A DNA stretch of 64,000 bases, from assembly GCA_014384675.1 (NCBI GenBank), contig JACNFK010000034.1, positions 109,665-173,664 of the forward strand, written 5' to 3'. The position numbers were made by a program, and so were the translations under genes. Origin of the DNA: Candidatus Thiopontia autotrophica (GTDB lineage Bacteria; Pseudomonadota; Gammaproteobacteria; GCF-002020875). Below are positions 37,517 through 46,719 of the stretch, piece by piece. The notes beneath the pieces were generated by a model. That model was not told where the DNA came from. It did not search any database and was given only the letters and a program-made list of their open reading frames with translations. How positions within the stretch are numbered: the stretch's first letter is position 1; each line of letters begins with the position of its first letter.

Positions 37517-38302
37517 ATGAGCAATGACAAAATGGTAGATGTACAGGGTAGTGAGGATACCCGTCAGATACCAATCGACAAGGTTGGAATCAAGGATATC
37601 CGTCACCCTGTTGTCATCAAGGATCGCACCGGAAAAGAGCAGCACACAGTTGCAACCTTCAACATGTATGTCAGCCTTCCTCAACATTTCAAAGGGACTC
37701 ACATGTCCCGTTTTGTGCGTATCCTTAATCAGCATGATTTTGAGATCACCGTAGATACATTCAAGGCCATGCTGGGAGAGATGGTGACGACCCTGGAGGC
37801 TGAATCTGGCCACATAGAGATGTCATTCCCTTTCTTTGTCAACAAAAAGGCTCCCGTTAGCGGAATAGAGAGCCTGATTGACTATGAGGTAACATTTATT
37901 GGTGAGATTACAGATGGACGGCCCTCCATGAACGTCAAGGTTCTGGTGCCAGCTACCAGCCTCTGTCCTTGCTCCAAGGAGATATCTGAATATGGTGCAC
38001 ACAATCAGCGTTCTCACATTACGGTAAATGCAAGGCCTTCAGGGTTCCTCTGGATTGAGGACATGATTGATATTGTGGAACAGGAGGCCTCATGTGAGCT
38101 ATTTGGTCTGCTCAAGCGTCCTGATGAGAAATACGTGACCGAACGTGCCTATGATAATCCAAAGTTTGTTGAGGATCTGGTGCGTGATGTTGCAAACAGG
38201 CTCAATAGTGACGACAGAATCATCTCCTATGTACTGGAGGCTGAAAATTTCGAATCCATCCATAACCACTCTGCCTATGCGATGATTGAGAAAGTAAAGT
38301 AA
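37517..38302 (+). CDS. folE2: GTP cyclohydrolase IB
   Basis: Type IB GTP cyclohydrolase, which can use metals other than zinc and makes dihydroneopterin triphosphate for folate and queuosine. The diagnostic [19 protein letters not shown] block (about 152-170) is intact. At 261 residues it is typical of FolE2. Adjacent queD points to the queuosine branch. Confidence 0.94.
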   Translation: MSNDKMVDVQGSEDTRQIPIDKVGIKDIRHPVVIKDRTGKEQHTVATFNMYVSLPQHFKGTHMSRFVRILNQHDFEITVDTFKAMLGEMVTTLEAESGHIEMSFPFFVNKKAPVSGIESLIDYEVTFIGEITDGRPSMNVKVLVPATSLCPCSKEISEYGAHNQRSHITVNARPSGFLWIEDMIDIVEQEASCELFGLLKRPDEKYVTERAYDNPKFVEDLVRDVANRLNSDDRIISYVLEAENFESIHNHSAYAMIEKVK

Positions 38303-38326
38303 TAGAGACAGCACCTAATCTCACCA

Positions 38327-38340
38327 TTGCCATAGATCAA
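38327..38340 (+). promoter_or_regulatory. FNR/DNR-like site upstream of nnrS
   Basis: TTGCCATAGATCAA matches 8 of the 10 defined positions of the FNR/DNR consensus TTGAT-N4-ATCAA. It lies about 79 bp before the nnrS ATG, leaving room for a promoter with the site near -41. Control of nnrS by NO-sensing DNR/NNR proteins is known in other bacteria; for this site it is inferred. Confidence 0.4.
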
Positions 38341-38418
38341 TTACAAGCTGGCAAAAAACATGTAAAAAGTACCATCTATTAGCCGTCAAAAAGAGGCTGC
38401 GATAACTGGAACAGATAT

Positions 38419-39627
38419 ATGTTACTAAATATTGAGAATAAGTCGGAGCCAGTCCACTCTTTTGCACTCTTTCAGCTTGGATTCCGTCCATTTTTCCTGG
38501 CGGCATCACTGTATAGCATAGTTGCCATAGTTCTATGGACGCTGTCCTATAGTTTTCAGTGGCACCCGGGTGCTATCCTGCAGTTTGGCAACCACTTTTT
38601 GTGGCATGGTCATGAAATGGTATTTGGCTATGGGGTTGCCGTTGCAGGTGGGTTCCTGCTAACGGCATCCATGAACTGGACGGGGGTGCAGACAATACGT
38701 TTTACCCCTCTGGCACTTCTCTTTAGCTTGTGGTTGCTTGCCAGAATACTGCCATGGATAGACAGTATTCCCCTAATCATCCCTGCAACACTCGACCTTC
38801 TGTTTTTGTTGGCCCTCACTATCGCTATCACCCATCCTCTCTACAAGGCACGGCAGTGGGATCAGGTTCGTATCTTTACCTCCAAATTTCTCACAATTTT
38901 TATCTCAAACCTTATCTTCTACCTTGGTGTATTCAAGGTGATAGACGGGGGTGAACGTATTGGCCTATATGGTGGCATCTACCTTATTATTGCCCTGCTA
39001 CTAACCCTTGGGCGCCGAGTCTTTCCATTCTTTATAGAGAAAGGTGTAGGGGTAGAGTTAACACTCAAAAACTCTAAATTTCTGGATATCTCCAGCCTCG
39101 CACTGTTTCTGCTGTTTGCCCTCAGTGACATCTTTCTGCCCCAGTTATGGGTAAGCGGACTGTTGGCGGCAGCACTTGTAGTTGTACATGGTTTGCGATT
39201 TGTTAACTGGTATACAAACCTTATATGGAACAAACCCCTTCTTTGGGTGCTGATGGTTGGCTACGGCTGGATTATCCTTGGGTTTCTATTCAAGGCACTA
39301 TCTGCCTTTGGGGTAATATCACCACTTATTGCGCTACATGCATTCACCTACGGCGCTATTGGCATCATTACAATGGGCATGATGGCGCGCGTTATCCTTG
39401 GCCATACAGGGAGAAGCATCTTCAATCCACCAAAAAGCCTTAACATCATCTTTGGGTTGCTGCTTGTTGGTGCTGTGGTTCGTGTACTGCTTCCCATTAT
39501 TCTTCCAGAACAGTTCGTAACCATGGTTCTTATTTCACAACTGTTCTGGGTTGCCTCATTCACCATGTTTCTGTGGAACTATGCGGCCATGCTCATACAA
39601 CCAAGAACAGACGGAAGACCTGGATAA
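38419..39627 (+). CDS. nnrS: NnrS family membrane protein
   Basis: A 402-residue inner-membrane protein with about twelve helices and the NnrS signatures: ALFQLGFRPFFLAASLYS at the N terminus, FLWHGHEMVFGYGVAVAGGF near residue 60 and HAFTYGAIGIITMGMMARVILGH near 310. NnrS is a heme- and copper-binding protein linked to NO tolerance and found alongside denitrification genes. It stands alone here, fitting a genome that handles nitrogen oxides with Nap. Confidence 0.9.
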   Translation: MLLNIENKSEPVHSFALFQLGFRPFFLAASLYSIVAIVLWTLSYSFQWHPGAILQFGNHFLWHGHEMVFGYGVAVAGGFLLTASMNWTGVQTIRFTPLALLFSLWLLARILPWIDSIPLIIPATLDLLFLLALTIAITHPLYKARQWDQVRIFTSKFLTIFISNLIFYLGVFKVIDGGERIGLYGGIYLIIALLLTLGRRVFPFFIEKGVGVELTLKNSKFLDISSLALFLLFALSDIFLPQLWVSGLLAAALVVVHGLRFVNWYTNLIWNKPLLWVLMVGYGWIILGFLFKALSAFGVISPLIALHAFTYGAIGIITMGMMARVILGHTGRSIFNPPKSLNIIFGLLLVGAVVRVLLPIILPEQFVTMVLISQLFWVASFTMFLWNYAAMLIQPRTDGRPG

Positions 39628-39683
39628 CTTTGGTCTCACCGCCTAAGTTTTCCTTAATTGTTGTCTTGTGTTATATCCACTAC

Positions 39684-39796
39684 CATCTCTTTCACTAAGG
39701 AGGCTCTGATTAAGTCACTTCGTGACCCAATCAGATGTTCCCTAATTGTGAGGAGGTGGTGACCGGTGTCTTGATTGCTCAGGATGCCGGTTTTTT
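39684..39796 (+). ncRNA. Possible small RNA or structured 3' region after nnrS
   Basis: An extended -10-like TGTTATATC at 39669-39677 could start a transcript near 39684. The interval holds a well-formed hairpin (CTGATT...AATCAG enclosing GTCAC/GTGAC, about 39707-39735), two AGGAGG-type stretches and a strong terminator. No known RNA family is recognised. It may simply be the nnrS 3' UTR. Confidence 0.3.
39763..39796 (+). terminator. Intrinsic terminator with 12-bp stem
   Basis: CCGGTGTCTTGA and TCAGGATGCCGG pair (three G-U) around loop TTGC, followed by six T. It ends plus-strand transcription, either of nnrS or of a possible separate small RNA starting near 39684. Confidence 0.88.
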
Positions 39797-39809
39797 ATAG
39801 GTTCCAGGG

Positions 39810-40769
39810 TTAAAAATGTTGAAACCCACTCTTGTCGGGAATCCATTCTGATGTCCCCCTCCACTGCAGACCAACATCTTGCTTAATCTCTCCAATTACA
39901 GATACTGCGATATCAATATCTGACAAGCTATTATTAACGTCACCCAACTTCTGTTTTGGAATTGTAAAACAGAGCTCATAGTCGTCACCTGCAGTCATCG
40001 CCAACTCTAGTTGTTCTGCAGTCGTGGAAAGTCTCGATAGTGATGGATGCAGAGGAATTGCATCCAGATCAATTATTGCTCCAACACCACTCTGATCAAG
40101 GATATGGCCAACATCAGCTAGCAGGCCGTCAGAAATATCTATCATTGATGTTGCATATTCACGCAAGATTACTCCTGCCTCAACACGCGGAGTTGGGAGC
40201 TCCAGATAATTTATGATCTCTTTCGCATTCTCCCCCTGCTGAATAAGTTTTAGTGCGAGAGCTGCAGCCCCCAGGGAATTTGTTACACAGATCAGGTCTC
40301 CTGCTTTTGCCCCATCTCTGCGGACTGCCTCACCTTCCGGCACCAGACCATGAATCTGCATGGTTAGAGTAAGAGGCCCTCTGGTTGTATCACCACCAAC
40401 CAGGTCAATCTGGTAATGGTTAGCCAGCGCAAACATTCCTTGAGAGAACCTGCCCATCCACTCTGGATTATTCTCTGGAATAGTGAGCGCAAGTGTTGCC
40501 CATACCGGGGCTGCTCCCATTGCTGCCAGATCGCTGAGGTTTACTGCCATTAGTTTATGGCCCAATGATTCCGGCGACACCCCTCCCATAAAGTGTACGC
40601 CCTCAACCATGGTATCGATTGAGACAACGAGTTGTTTACCTGACGGAATCTGAAGCAGAGAGGCATCATCACCAATACCAAGAATTGTCTCTGGGTGGTA
40701 TGTGTCTGTTCTATAGAAGTATCTCTCGATCAGGGAGAACTCACCATCACCCTGACTACTTTTTTTCAT
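39810..40769 (-). CDS. thiL: Thiamine-monophosphate kinase
   Basis: Phosphorylates thiamine monophosphate to the active diphosphate. It has the GIGDDASLL segment, the VNLSDLAAMGA block and the GGDTTRGP segment of the ThiL/PurM fold. The ATG at 40769, inside the last codons of nusB, is preferred over a TTG three codons upstream. About 319 residues. It is the last gene of the glyA-to-thiL series. Confidence 0.95.
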   Translation of the reverse strand: MKKSSQGDGEFSLIERYFYRTDTYHPETILGIGDDASLLQIPSGKQLVVSIDTMVEGVHFMGGVSPESLGHKLMAVNLSDLAAMGAAPVWATLALTIPENNPEWMGRFSQGMFALANHYQIDLVGGDTTRGPLTLTMQIHGLVPEGEAVRRDGAKAGDLICVTNSLGAAALALKLIQQGENAKEIINYLELPTPRVEAGVILREYATSMIDISDGLLADVGHILDQSGVGAIIDLDAIPLHPSLSRLSTTAEQLELAMTAGDDYELCFTIPKQKLGDVNNSLSDIDIAVSVIGEIKQDVGLQWRGTSEWIPDKSGFQHF

Positions 40770-41190
40770 GTGCCGCAACTTCTACTTTGCGGGATTCGTG
40801 CGCTACTCTGTCAAGAGCGGCATTGATAAATTTGTGGCTCTTGGCCGAACCAAATGTCTTTGAGAGGTTGATATACTCGTTCAGAACAACTCTATATGGG
40901 ACCTCAGGCATATATATCAGCTCATATGTTCCCAGTCTAAGCAGCGCCTTTTCAACAGGATCCACCTGTTCAATTTTCCTGCTCAGATAAGGAGACACCG
41001 ACTGATCAACAGAAGTCACTTCAGCAATTACCCCCTTAACGACTTTCTCAAACAGCTTGGAGTCGGCCTCATCAAGAATTCCTTCTTCATGGAACTGGGT
41101 TATGATCTCAATTACAGGCTGTGCCGAAATAGACCACTGATATAACGCCTGTACCGCAGCACGTCTCGATCTGGAGCGCTCCTTGCTCAT
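40756..41190 (-). CDS. nusB: Transcription antitermination factor NusB
   Basis: A helical RNA-binding protein that with NusE binds boxA in rRNA operons. It carries the RRAAVQALYQW start, a VDPVEKALLRLGTYEL block and the VVLNEYINLSKTFGS segment with the conserved C-terminal KFINAALD. Length is 144 residues. It lies between ribH and thiL, the usual place. Confidence 0.96.
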   Translation of the reverse strand: MSKERSRSRRAAVQALYQWSISAQPVIEIITQFHEEGILDEADSKLFEKVVKGVIAEVTSVDQSVSPYLSRKIEQVDPVEKALLRLGTYELIYMPEVPYRVVLNEYINLSKTFGSAKSHKFINAALDRVAHESRKVEVAAHEKK

Positions 41191-41206
41191 TGTGCCGGTT
41201 ATAAAC

Positions 41207-41677
41207 CTAAAGCTTTTTTAGCAGGTTAACCATCTCAATGGCAGAGATTGCCGCCTCAGCACCCTTGTTGCCCGCCTTGGTTCCTGAACGTTCAATGGCC
41301 TGTTCAATTGTATCTACTGTCAATAGACCAAAGGTGATTGGGGTGCTACTCTCCAGTGAGACTGTTGCCAACCCTTTGGTAGCCTCTCCAGCAACAAAAT
41401 CGAAATGCGGGGTTCCACCACGAATTACTGCTCCTATCGCAATAATTGCATCATATCCCTCTTTTGCCATCCTCTGTGCCGCGATAGGCATCTCAAAGGC
41501 ACCGGGAACTCTTACCACATGGATATCCTCAGCATTGGCTCCATTACGAACCAGGGTGTCAATAGCACCTTCCAGCAGACTCTCAACTACAAAGCTGTTG
41601 AAACGGGCAACCACAATACCGAAACGCCCTCCATCCACATTCAGATTTGCCTCAGTTACCTTTATATTGCTGTCCAT
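41207..41677 (-). CDS. ribH: 6,7-dimethyl-8-ribityllumazine synthase
   Basis: Penultimate step of riboflavin synthesis. The [15 protein letters not shown] segment, the [10 protein letters not shown] motif and [18 protein letters not shown] with its active-site histidine are intact. At 156 residues it is normal. It is followed after 16 bp by nusB. Confidence 0.97.
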   Translation of the reverse strand: MDSNIKVTEANLNVDGGRFGIVVARFNSFVVESLLEGAIDTLVRNGANAEDIHVVRVPGAFEMPIAAQRMAKEGYDAIIAIGAVIRGGTPHFDFVAGEATKGLATVSLESSTPITFGLLTVDTIEQAIERSGTKAGNKGAEAAISAIEMVNLLKKL

Positions 41678-41701
41678 ATTTTTTCCTCTCTTAGATAATT
41701 A

Positions 41702-42805
41702 TCAGTAGGATACCGTCTCAACCAACTCAAGTCCAAACCCTGACAGAGCATGTAATTTTCTGGGGGTACCCAAAACGCGCATTTTTCTCACTCCAAGATC
41801 GAGCAGAATCTGTGCTCCAACACCAAAATCACGCAGTTCTCCCGTCGATTTTGTGTTGTCTGAGTTACCGCCTTGCTGGTGGTTCCTGATCCGCTCAATC
41901 AGATCTCGTCCGTCCTCTTCCTTACGGAGTAGAAGCAGTACACCATTCTCTTCCTTGGCAATTCTCTCCATATCTCGCTCAAGGGTATGTCCGCACCCCT
42001 CTCCATCAACAGAGAACAGATCACAAAGTGTATCAAGCATATGAACACGGACCAGCACCGGGGTTTCCGGATCAATGCTACCCTTTACCAGAGCCAGATG
42101 AACCTCTCTATCAATGGATTCACGATAGGCTTTGATATGGAATGAACCATACTTGGTATCAAGATCACTCTCAGCCTCTGCCTCTACTGTTTTCTCGTTG
42201 CGGATCCTGTACTCAATCAGGTCAGCAACAGTTCCCAGCTTCAGTCCATGCTCCTGGGCAAACAACTCAAGATCAGGACGACGAGCCATTGTGCCGTCAT
42301 CATTCAGGATCTCAACAATAACAGATGATGGCTCAAGCTCCGCCAATCTGGCCAGATCACACCCCGCCTCTGTATGTCCCGCACGGGTCAATACCCCGCC
42401 TAGCTGCGCCATTAATGGAAACACATGGCCCGGCATGACGATATTGTCTGCTGTTGCATCAGCTGCTGTTGCTGCCTGCACTGTAACTGCACGGTCAGCA
42501 GCCGAAATGCCCGTGGTCACACCACTGGATGCTTCAATAGAGACGGTAAAGTTAGTACCGTGCAGATCACTGTTTGTACCTGTCACCATAAGCGGAAGAT
42601 TTAGCTGCTCACAACGGTCACGGGTAAGGGTGAGACAGATCAATCCACGGCCATAACGGGCCATAAAGTTAATGTCATCAGCTGTAGCCTTGGCAGATGC
42701 CATAATCAGATCGCCCTCATTCTCACGATCCTCATCATCCATCAGTACAACCATCTTGCCTTGACGAATATCTTCAATAATCTCTTCTGAACTGTTCAGT
42801 TCCAT
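41702..42805 (-). CDS. ribBA: DHBP synthase with degenerate GTP cyclohydrolase II-like domain
   Basis: Residues 1-200 are a complete 3,4-dihydroxy-2-butanone-4-phosphate synthase: DDEDRENEGDLIMAS at 23-37 and HTEAGCDLARL at 144-154. Residues about 218-367 look like GTP cyclohydrolase II, but the region of its three zinc cysteines (about 253-275) reads RVHMLDTLCDLFSVDGEGCG and lacks the expected SEC...RCDCG pattern. The second domain is therefore probably not a cyclohydrolase, as in other gammaproteobacterial RibB proteins with such a tail. A separate ribA is expected elsewhere. Confidence 0.92.
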   Translation of the reverse strand: MELNSSEEIIEDIRQGKMVVLMDDEDRENEGDLIMASAKATADDINFMARYGRGLICLTLTRDRCEQLNLPLMVTGTNSDLHGTNFTVSIEASSGVTTGISAADRAVTVQAATAADATADNIVMPGHVFPLMAQLGGVLTRAGHTEAGCDLARLAELEPSSVIVEILNDDGTMARRPDLELFAQEHGLKLGTVADLIEYRIRNEKTVEAEAESDLDTKYGSFHIKAYRESIDREVHLALVKGSIDPETPVLVRVHMLDTLCDLFSVDGEGCGHTLERDMERIAKEENGVLLLLRKEEDGRDLIERIRNHQQGGNSDNTKSTGELRDFGVGAQILLDLGVRKMRVLGTPRKLHALSGFGLELVETVSY

Positions 42806-42821
42806 TATTTTTTTCTACCTG

Positions 42822-43484
42822 TTATTTCCCTAAAAATCCATTTTCAGCAAGGAGTTCCATACTGATCCCCTTCACTCCTGACTTAGCTGCACGATCCCCC
42901 AACAGCATCCTCTCCAGATAACGGGCAATCAAGTCAACCTCAAGATTAACCATGACCCCTACCTGAAAACTGTCCATTGTAGTCTCTTGCAGAGTATGCG
43001 GAACAATATTTAGATCAAACACTGCCCCATCAACACTATTCACGGTGAGACTGATTCCGTTAACTGTAACCGATCCTTTCTCTGCTATGTAACGCGCAAG
43101 CTCATCTGGTGCCTTGATACGGAAACAGACCGAACGTCCATCATCAGAACGGCTTATCACCTCACCAATGCCATCCACATGGCCACTAACCATGTGTCCA
43201 CCAAGTCTGGTAGTTGGTGTTAGTGCCTTCTCAAGATTCACATCTGATCCAGCCTTTAGCTGTGAAAATGCGGTACGTGACAGAGTCTCACCAGAGACAT
43301 CTGCAATAAAACCATTTCCCGGAAGCTCTACAGCAGTCAGACAGACGCCATTAACAGCAATACTGTCTCCAAGTTGCACATCACCAAGATCAAGTTTCCC
43401 GGTCTCAACAAATATTCTGGCATCGCTACCCTTGGGTTCAATGCGTGAAATACGCCCTATGGACTCTATAATTCCTGTAAACAT
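42822..43484 (-). CDS. ribE: Riboflavin synthase alpha subunit
   Basis: Dismutates two lumazines to riboflavin. Begins with the MFTGIIESIG motif and contains two homologous lumazine-binding halves (GHMVSGHVDGIGE near 96-108 in the first/second boundary, NIVPHTLQETTM in the second). Length is 220 residues. It lies 16 bp after both ribD and before ribBA, in a compact riboflavin cluster. Confidence 0.96.
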   Translation of the reverse strand: MFTGIIESIGRISRIEPKGSDARIFVETGKLDLGDVQLGDSIAVNGVCLTAVELPGNGFIADVSGETLSRTAFSQLKAGSDVNLEKALTPTTRLGGHMVSGHVDGIGEVISRSDDGRSVCFRIKAPDELARYIAEKGSVTVNGISLTVNSVDGAVFDLNIVPHTLQETTMDSFQVGVMVNLEVDLIARYLERMLLGDRAAKSGVKGISMELLAENGFLGK

Positions 43485-43500
43485 GACGGCTAAGGATACA

Positions 43501-44604
43501 TTAGTGAGCTGTTAACGTCATTCTGAGATCGCCACCAACCATTCTGATCTCCTTAATTTTCAACGAAATTTTTTCATCCATCTCCTTTAACTGGATATCA
43601 AGCAGAGGACGCGCATCACTTCCCATCAAAACTGGTGCCATGTAGAGAACAATTTCATCAACCAACTGATGCCTTACAAGCTCCCCTGCAAGAGTTGCTC
43701 CGGTCTCCACATGAATCTCATTCATCTCGAGCTGCGCCAAATACCCCATTAGCTGTTGAAGATCCAACCCTCGACTGGAGCGATCCAGGCGAATCACTTT
43801 CACATTTTTCCTCTCAGACCACTCTGATGGTATGGATGCATCTGTGGCCACAGCCATAATGATCTCTCCATCAATAGAGAACAATTTTGCAGATGCTGGG
43901 GTTTTTGCATCAGGGTCAAGAACTATCCGAACCGGTATCTTGAAATCACCGCTGATCTCTCGCACATTCAGGGATGGGTCGTCAGCCAGGATTGTTCCAA
44001 CCCCCGTCATAATGGCAGAACTGCGTGCACGCAACCTTTGTACATCCATGCGTGCATCTGCGCCTGTAATCCACCTGCTCTCACCTGAGGACATGGCGGT
44101 ACGTCCATCCACACTCATTGCCATTTTCAATCTTATGAATGGTCGCTTACTGCGCATCCGTGACAAGAAACCGGGATTTAACATCTCTGTCTCTTGCGGG
44201 GAGAGGCCACTTTGGACCGCAATGCCGGCATCCTGCATTCTTCTGATCCCACCCCCTGAGACCTCTGGATTTGAATCCTCCAGCGCCACAACCACTCGTG
44301 ATACCCCTGCCTCAATCAAGGCATCACTACAGGGAGGAGTTTTGCCAAAATGGCTGCATGGCTCCAGGGTGACATAAGCGGTTGCCCCATTGGCAGCTTC
44401 ACCAGCCTGATTCAACGCATTAATTTCGGCATGTGGGCCACCGGCATACTGATGAAACCCTTCACCAACAATCTCGCCACTCTTCACCAGAAGGCAGCCA
44501 ACGCGCGGATTAGGGTCTGTCGTATAGAGCCCCTTCGCCGCCAACTTATGAGCCCGTGCCATCCAGCGGTGATCTTCCGGACTAAAAACTGAGCCACTAC
44601 TCAT
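43501..44604 (-). CDS. ribD: Bifunctional pyrimidine deaminase/reductase RibD
   Basis: Carries out the second and third steps after GTP opening in riboflavin synthesis. The zinc deaminase motifs HAEINAL and PCSHFGKTPPC lie in the N-terminal domain; the C-terminal reductase domain begins with RPFIRLKMAMSVDGRTA. The ATG at 44604 is chosen because AGAGGTGA lies ten bases upstream and the longer reading would overlap nrdR. About 367 residues. Confidence 0.95.
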   Translation of the reverse strand: MSSGSVFSPEDHRWMARAHKLAAKGLYTTDPNPRVGCLLVKSGEIVGEGFHQYAGGPHAEINALNQAGEAANGATAYVTLEPCSHFGKTPPCSDALIEAGVSRVVVALEDSNPEVSGGGIRRMQDAGIAVQSGLSPQETEMLNPGFLSRMRSKRPFIRLKMAMSVDGRTAMSSGESRWITGADARMDVQRLRARSSAIMTGVGTILADDPSLNVREISGDFKIPVRIVLDPDAKTPASAKLFSIDGEIIMAVATDASIPSEWSERKNVKVIRLDRSSRGLDLQQLMGYLAQLEMNEIHVETGATLAGELVRHQLVDEIVLYMAPVLMGSDARPLLDIQLKEMDEKISLKIKEIRMVGGDLRMTLTAH

Positions 44605-44614
44605 CTGCTGCAAA

Positions 44615-45151
44615 TCACCTCTTTTTTCCATTTCGCCAAGGCTGATCTATATTTTCATCTGCCAAAAGCTGTAGCTGTAGATCATTTTTTCCCAACTGAG
44701 TCTCATGCTCCATTCGCTCAACCATCTCACGGAACGCATTCACATCCTGAAAACTTCGATACACAGAGGCAAAACGTATATATCCAACCTCATCAAGATT
44801 ACGCAACTCATCCATTACCCACTCCCCCAGTTCGCGAGATTGCACCTCTCGCTCCCCTCTGGTAATCAGTCGATGTCGGATTCGTTCAATGGCTGCATCT
44901 ATGCTCTCTGTCTCAACTGGGCGTTTCTCCAGCGCGCGCAAAAAGCCTCTACGTAATCTCTCTTCATCAAATGGTTGACGATTGCCATCATTCTTGATGA
45001 TTCTTGGGGTTGCCAGATCCACAACCTCGAAGGTTGTAAAGCGCTCACTACAAGCCTGACATTCGCGCCGCCTGCGTACCTGATCACCCTCTCCTACCAG
45101 ACGAGAGTCAACCACACGGGTATCTTCAGCCCCACAAAATGGACACCGCAT
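44615..45151 (-). CDS. nrdR: Transcriptional repressor NrdR
   Basis: Nucleotide-sensing repressor of ribonucleotide reductase genes. A zinc ribbon ([15 protein letters not shown] near the N terminus, [12 protein letters not shown] near 32-43) is followed by an ATP-cone domain (VIKKDG-like [15 protein letters not shown]). At 178 residues it is slightly longer than usual, with a polar C-terminal tail. It sits between glyA and ribD as in many proteobacteria. Confidence 0.96.
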   Translation of the reverse strand: MRCPFCGAEDTRVVDSRLVGEGDQVRRRRECQACSERFTTFEVVDLATPRIIKNDGNRQPFDEERLRRGFLRALEKRPVETESIDAAIERIRHRLITRGEREVQSRELGEWVMDELRNLDEVGYIRFASVYRSFQDVNAFREMVERMEHETQLGKNDLQLQLLADENIDQPWRNGKKR

Positions 45152-45185
45152 CCTCTACTCTCTCCTGATGAACATTACAATAACC

Positions 45186-46439
45186 CTATCTGTATACGGG
45201 GAATCGCGCACAAAGATCCAACACCTTCTGCTTCACGCTGGCAATGGTTTCCTGATTCTCTACATCATCCATAACATCACACATCCAGCCGGCAAGCTCC
45301 GTTGCCTCACCCTCACCAAACCCGCGAGTGGTGATCGCAGGGGTTCCTACACGGATACCACTGGTTACAAATGGGGACTGCGGATCATTAGGGACCGCAT
45401 TCTTGTTAACGGTAATATTGGAGTTACCAAGTGCTGCATCAGCTGCTTTTCCAGTAATCCCCTTGCTGATCAGATCAACCAGGAACAGATGGTTATCAGT
45501 GCCACCAGATACCACATCATAGCCACGATCAAGAAATACCTGTGCCATTGCCTGCGCATTCAACTTGACCTGATGCTGATAGCTCTTGAATTCTGGATCC
45601 AGCGCCTCCTTGAAGGCGACAGCCTTGGCAGCAATAACGTGCATCAGCGGGCCACCCTGAGTACCAGGAAAAACCAGTGAATTCAGCTTTTTCTCAATCT
45701 CGGGATTTGATTTGGCCAGAATAATTCCACCACGAGGTCCGCGCAGTGTTTTATGGGTTGTTGTTGTGGTGACATCAGCAATCTGCACGGGACTAGGGTA
45801 TTCGTCCACAGCAATTAATCCAGCGACATGTGCCATATCAACAAACAGATAGGCACCAACCTCATCTGCAATATTACGGAATCGCTCCCAGTCAACCTCC
45901 CTGGAGTAGGCAGAGAAACCAGCCACAATCATTTTTGGTTTATGTTCACGGGCCAGAGACTCCATCTCCTCATAGTCCAACAGCCCTGTATCGTTGTTAA
46001 GACCATACTGCACCGCATTGTATATTTTGCCCGAGAAATTTGGTTTTGCGCCATGAGTGAGATGCCCTCCAGCATCAAGACTCATACCAAGAATGGTATC
46101 GCCCGGAAGACAGAGCGCCTGATAGACAGCAGCATTTGCCTGTGAACCTGAGTGAGGCTGCACATTGGCATAATCAGCACCAAAAAGCTCCTTGGCACGA
46201 TCAATTGCCAGCTGTTCTGCAATATCCACATACTCACAACCACCGTAATAGCGTTTTCCTGGATACCCCTCTGCGTATTTATTAGTAAGCTGAGACCCCT
46301 GCGCCTCCATAACCCGAGGGCTTGCATAGTTCTCTGATGCAATTAACTCGATATGCTCCTCCTGTCGACGCTCCTCATTCTGCATCGCACCCCATAACTC
46401 ATCATCAAACCCTGCAATCGCCATATCCTTTGAAAACAT
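45186..46439 (-). CDS. glyA: Serine hydroxymethyltransferase
   Basis: PLP enzyme interconverting serine and glycine and loading tetrahydrofolate with one-carbon units. The PLP lysine is in [14 protein letters not shown] (near residue 230), and the IELIASENY and [15 protein letters not shown] segments are intact. At 417 residues it is normal. The window also encodes glycine dehydrogenase subunits and GcvR, so both main glycine/one-carbon routes are represented. Confidence 0.98.
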   Translation of the reverse strand: MFSKDMAIAGFDDELWGAMQNEERRQEEHIELIASENYASPRVMEAQGSQLTNKYAEGYPGKRYYGGCEYVDIAEQLAIDRAKELFGADYANVQPHSGSQANAAVYQALCLPGDTILGMSLDAGGHLTHGAKPNFSGKIYNAVQYGLNNDTGLLDYEEMESLAREHKPKMIVAGFSAYSREVDWERFRNIADEVGAYLFVDMAHVAGLIAVDEYPSPVQIADVTTTTTHKTLRGPRGGIILAKSNPEIEKKLNSLVFPGTQGGPLMHVIAAKAVAFKEALDPEFKSYQHQVKLNAQAMAQVFLDRGYDVVSGGTDNHLFLVDLISKGITGKAADAALGNSNITVNKNAVPNDPQSPFVTSGIRVGTPAITTRGFGEGEATELAGWMCDVMDDVENQETIASVKQKVLDLCARFPVYR

Positions 46440-46553
46440 CTACCAATCCTTTTAATACATATAGAGTTAATACAACCTTCGATTTTACCACATGAAGCAG
46501 GTGATCTTTCTGCCAAAAGCTCTCTTCAAGAGCCATCAAAGATTAAATAATCG

Positions 46554-46582
46554 TTGACTATTTTAGAATTAAATAATATACT
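46554..46582 (+). promoter_or_regulatory. Sigma70 promoter upstream of ettA
   Basis: TTGACT (46554-46559), 17 bp, TATACT (46577-46582): a near-consensus promoter. It would give ettA a leader of about 130 nt. The rest of the 280-bp glyA-ettA gap shows only a short GCTCT/AGAGC hairpin (46519-46533). Confidence 0.7.
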
Positions 46583-46719
46583 TGCAACCTGTTGGATTGT
46601 CCCTCCTGTTCTGATTTCATGGATGACTGTTGCACATGGACGTGCACTTATACTTTCCTCTTTCACATTCGTTATACTCCCCGCCTTTATTAGCCCCACA
46701 ACAATAGGTTGGAGTATTA

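Noticed and set aside
42806..43500. FMN riboswitch in the riboflavin cluster
   Set aside because: Gaps between ribD, ribE and ribBA are only about 16 bp, and no RFN-type conserved blocks are visible there.
46440..46553. Glycine riboswitch before glyA
   Set aside because: I looked for the paired aptamer pattern upstream of glyA and saw only a short hairpin and AT-rich sequence.
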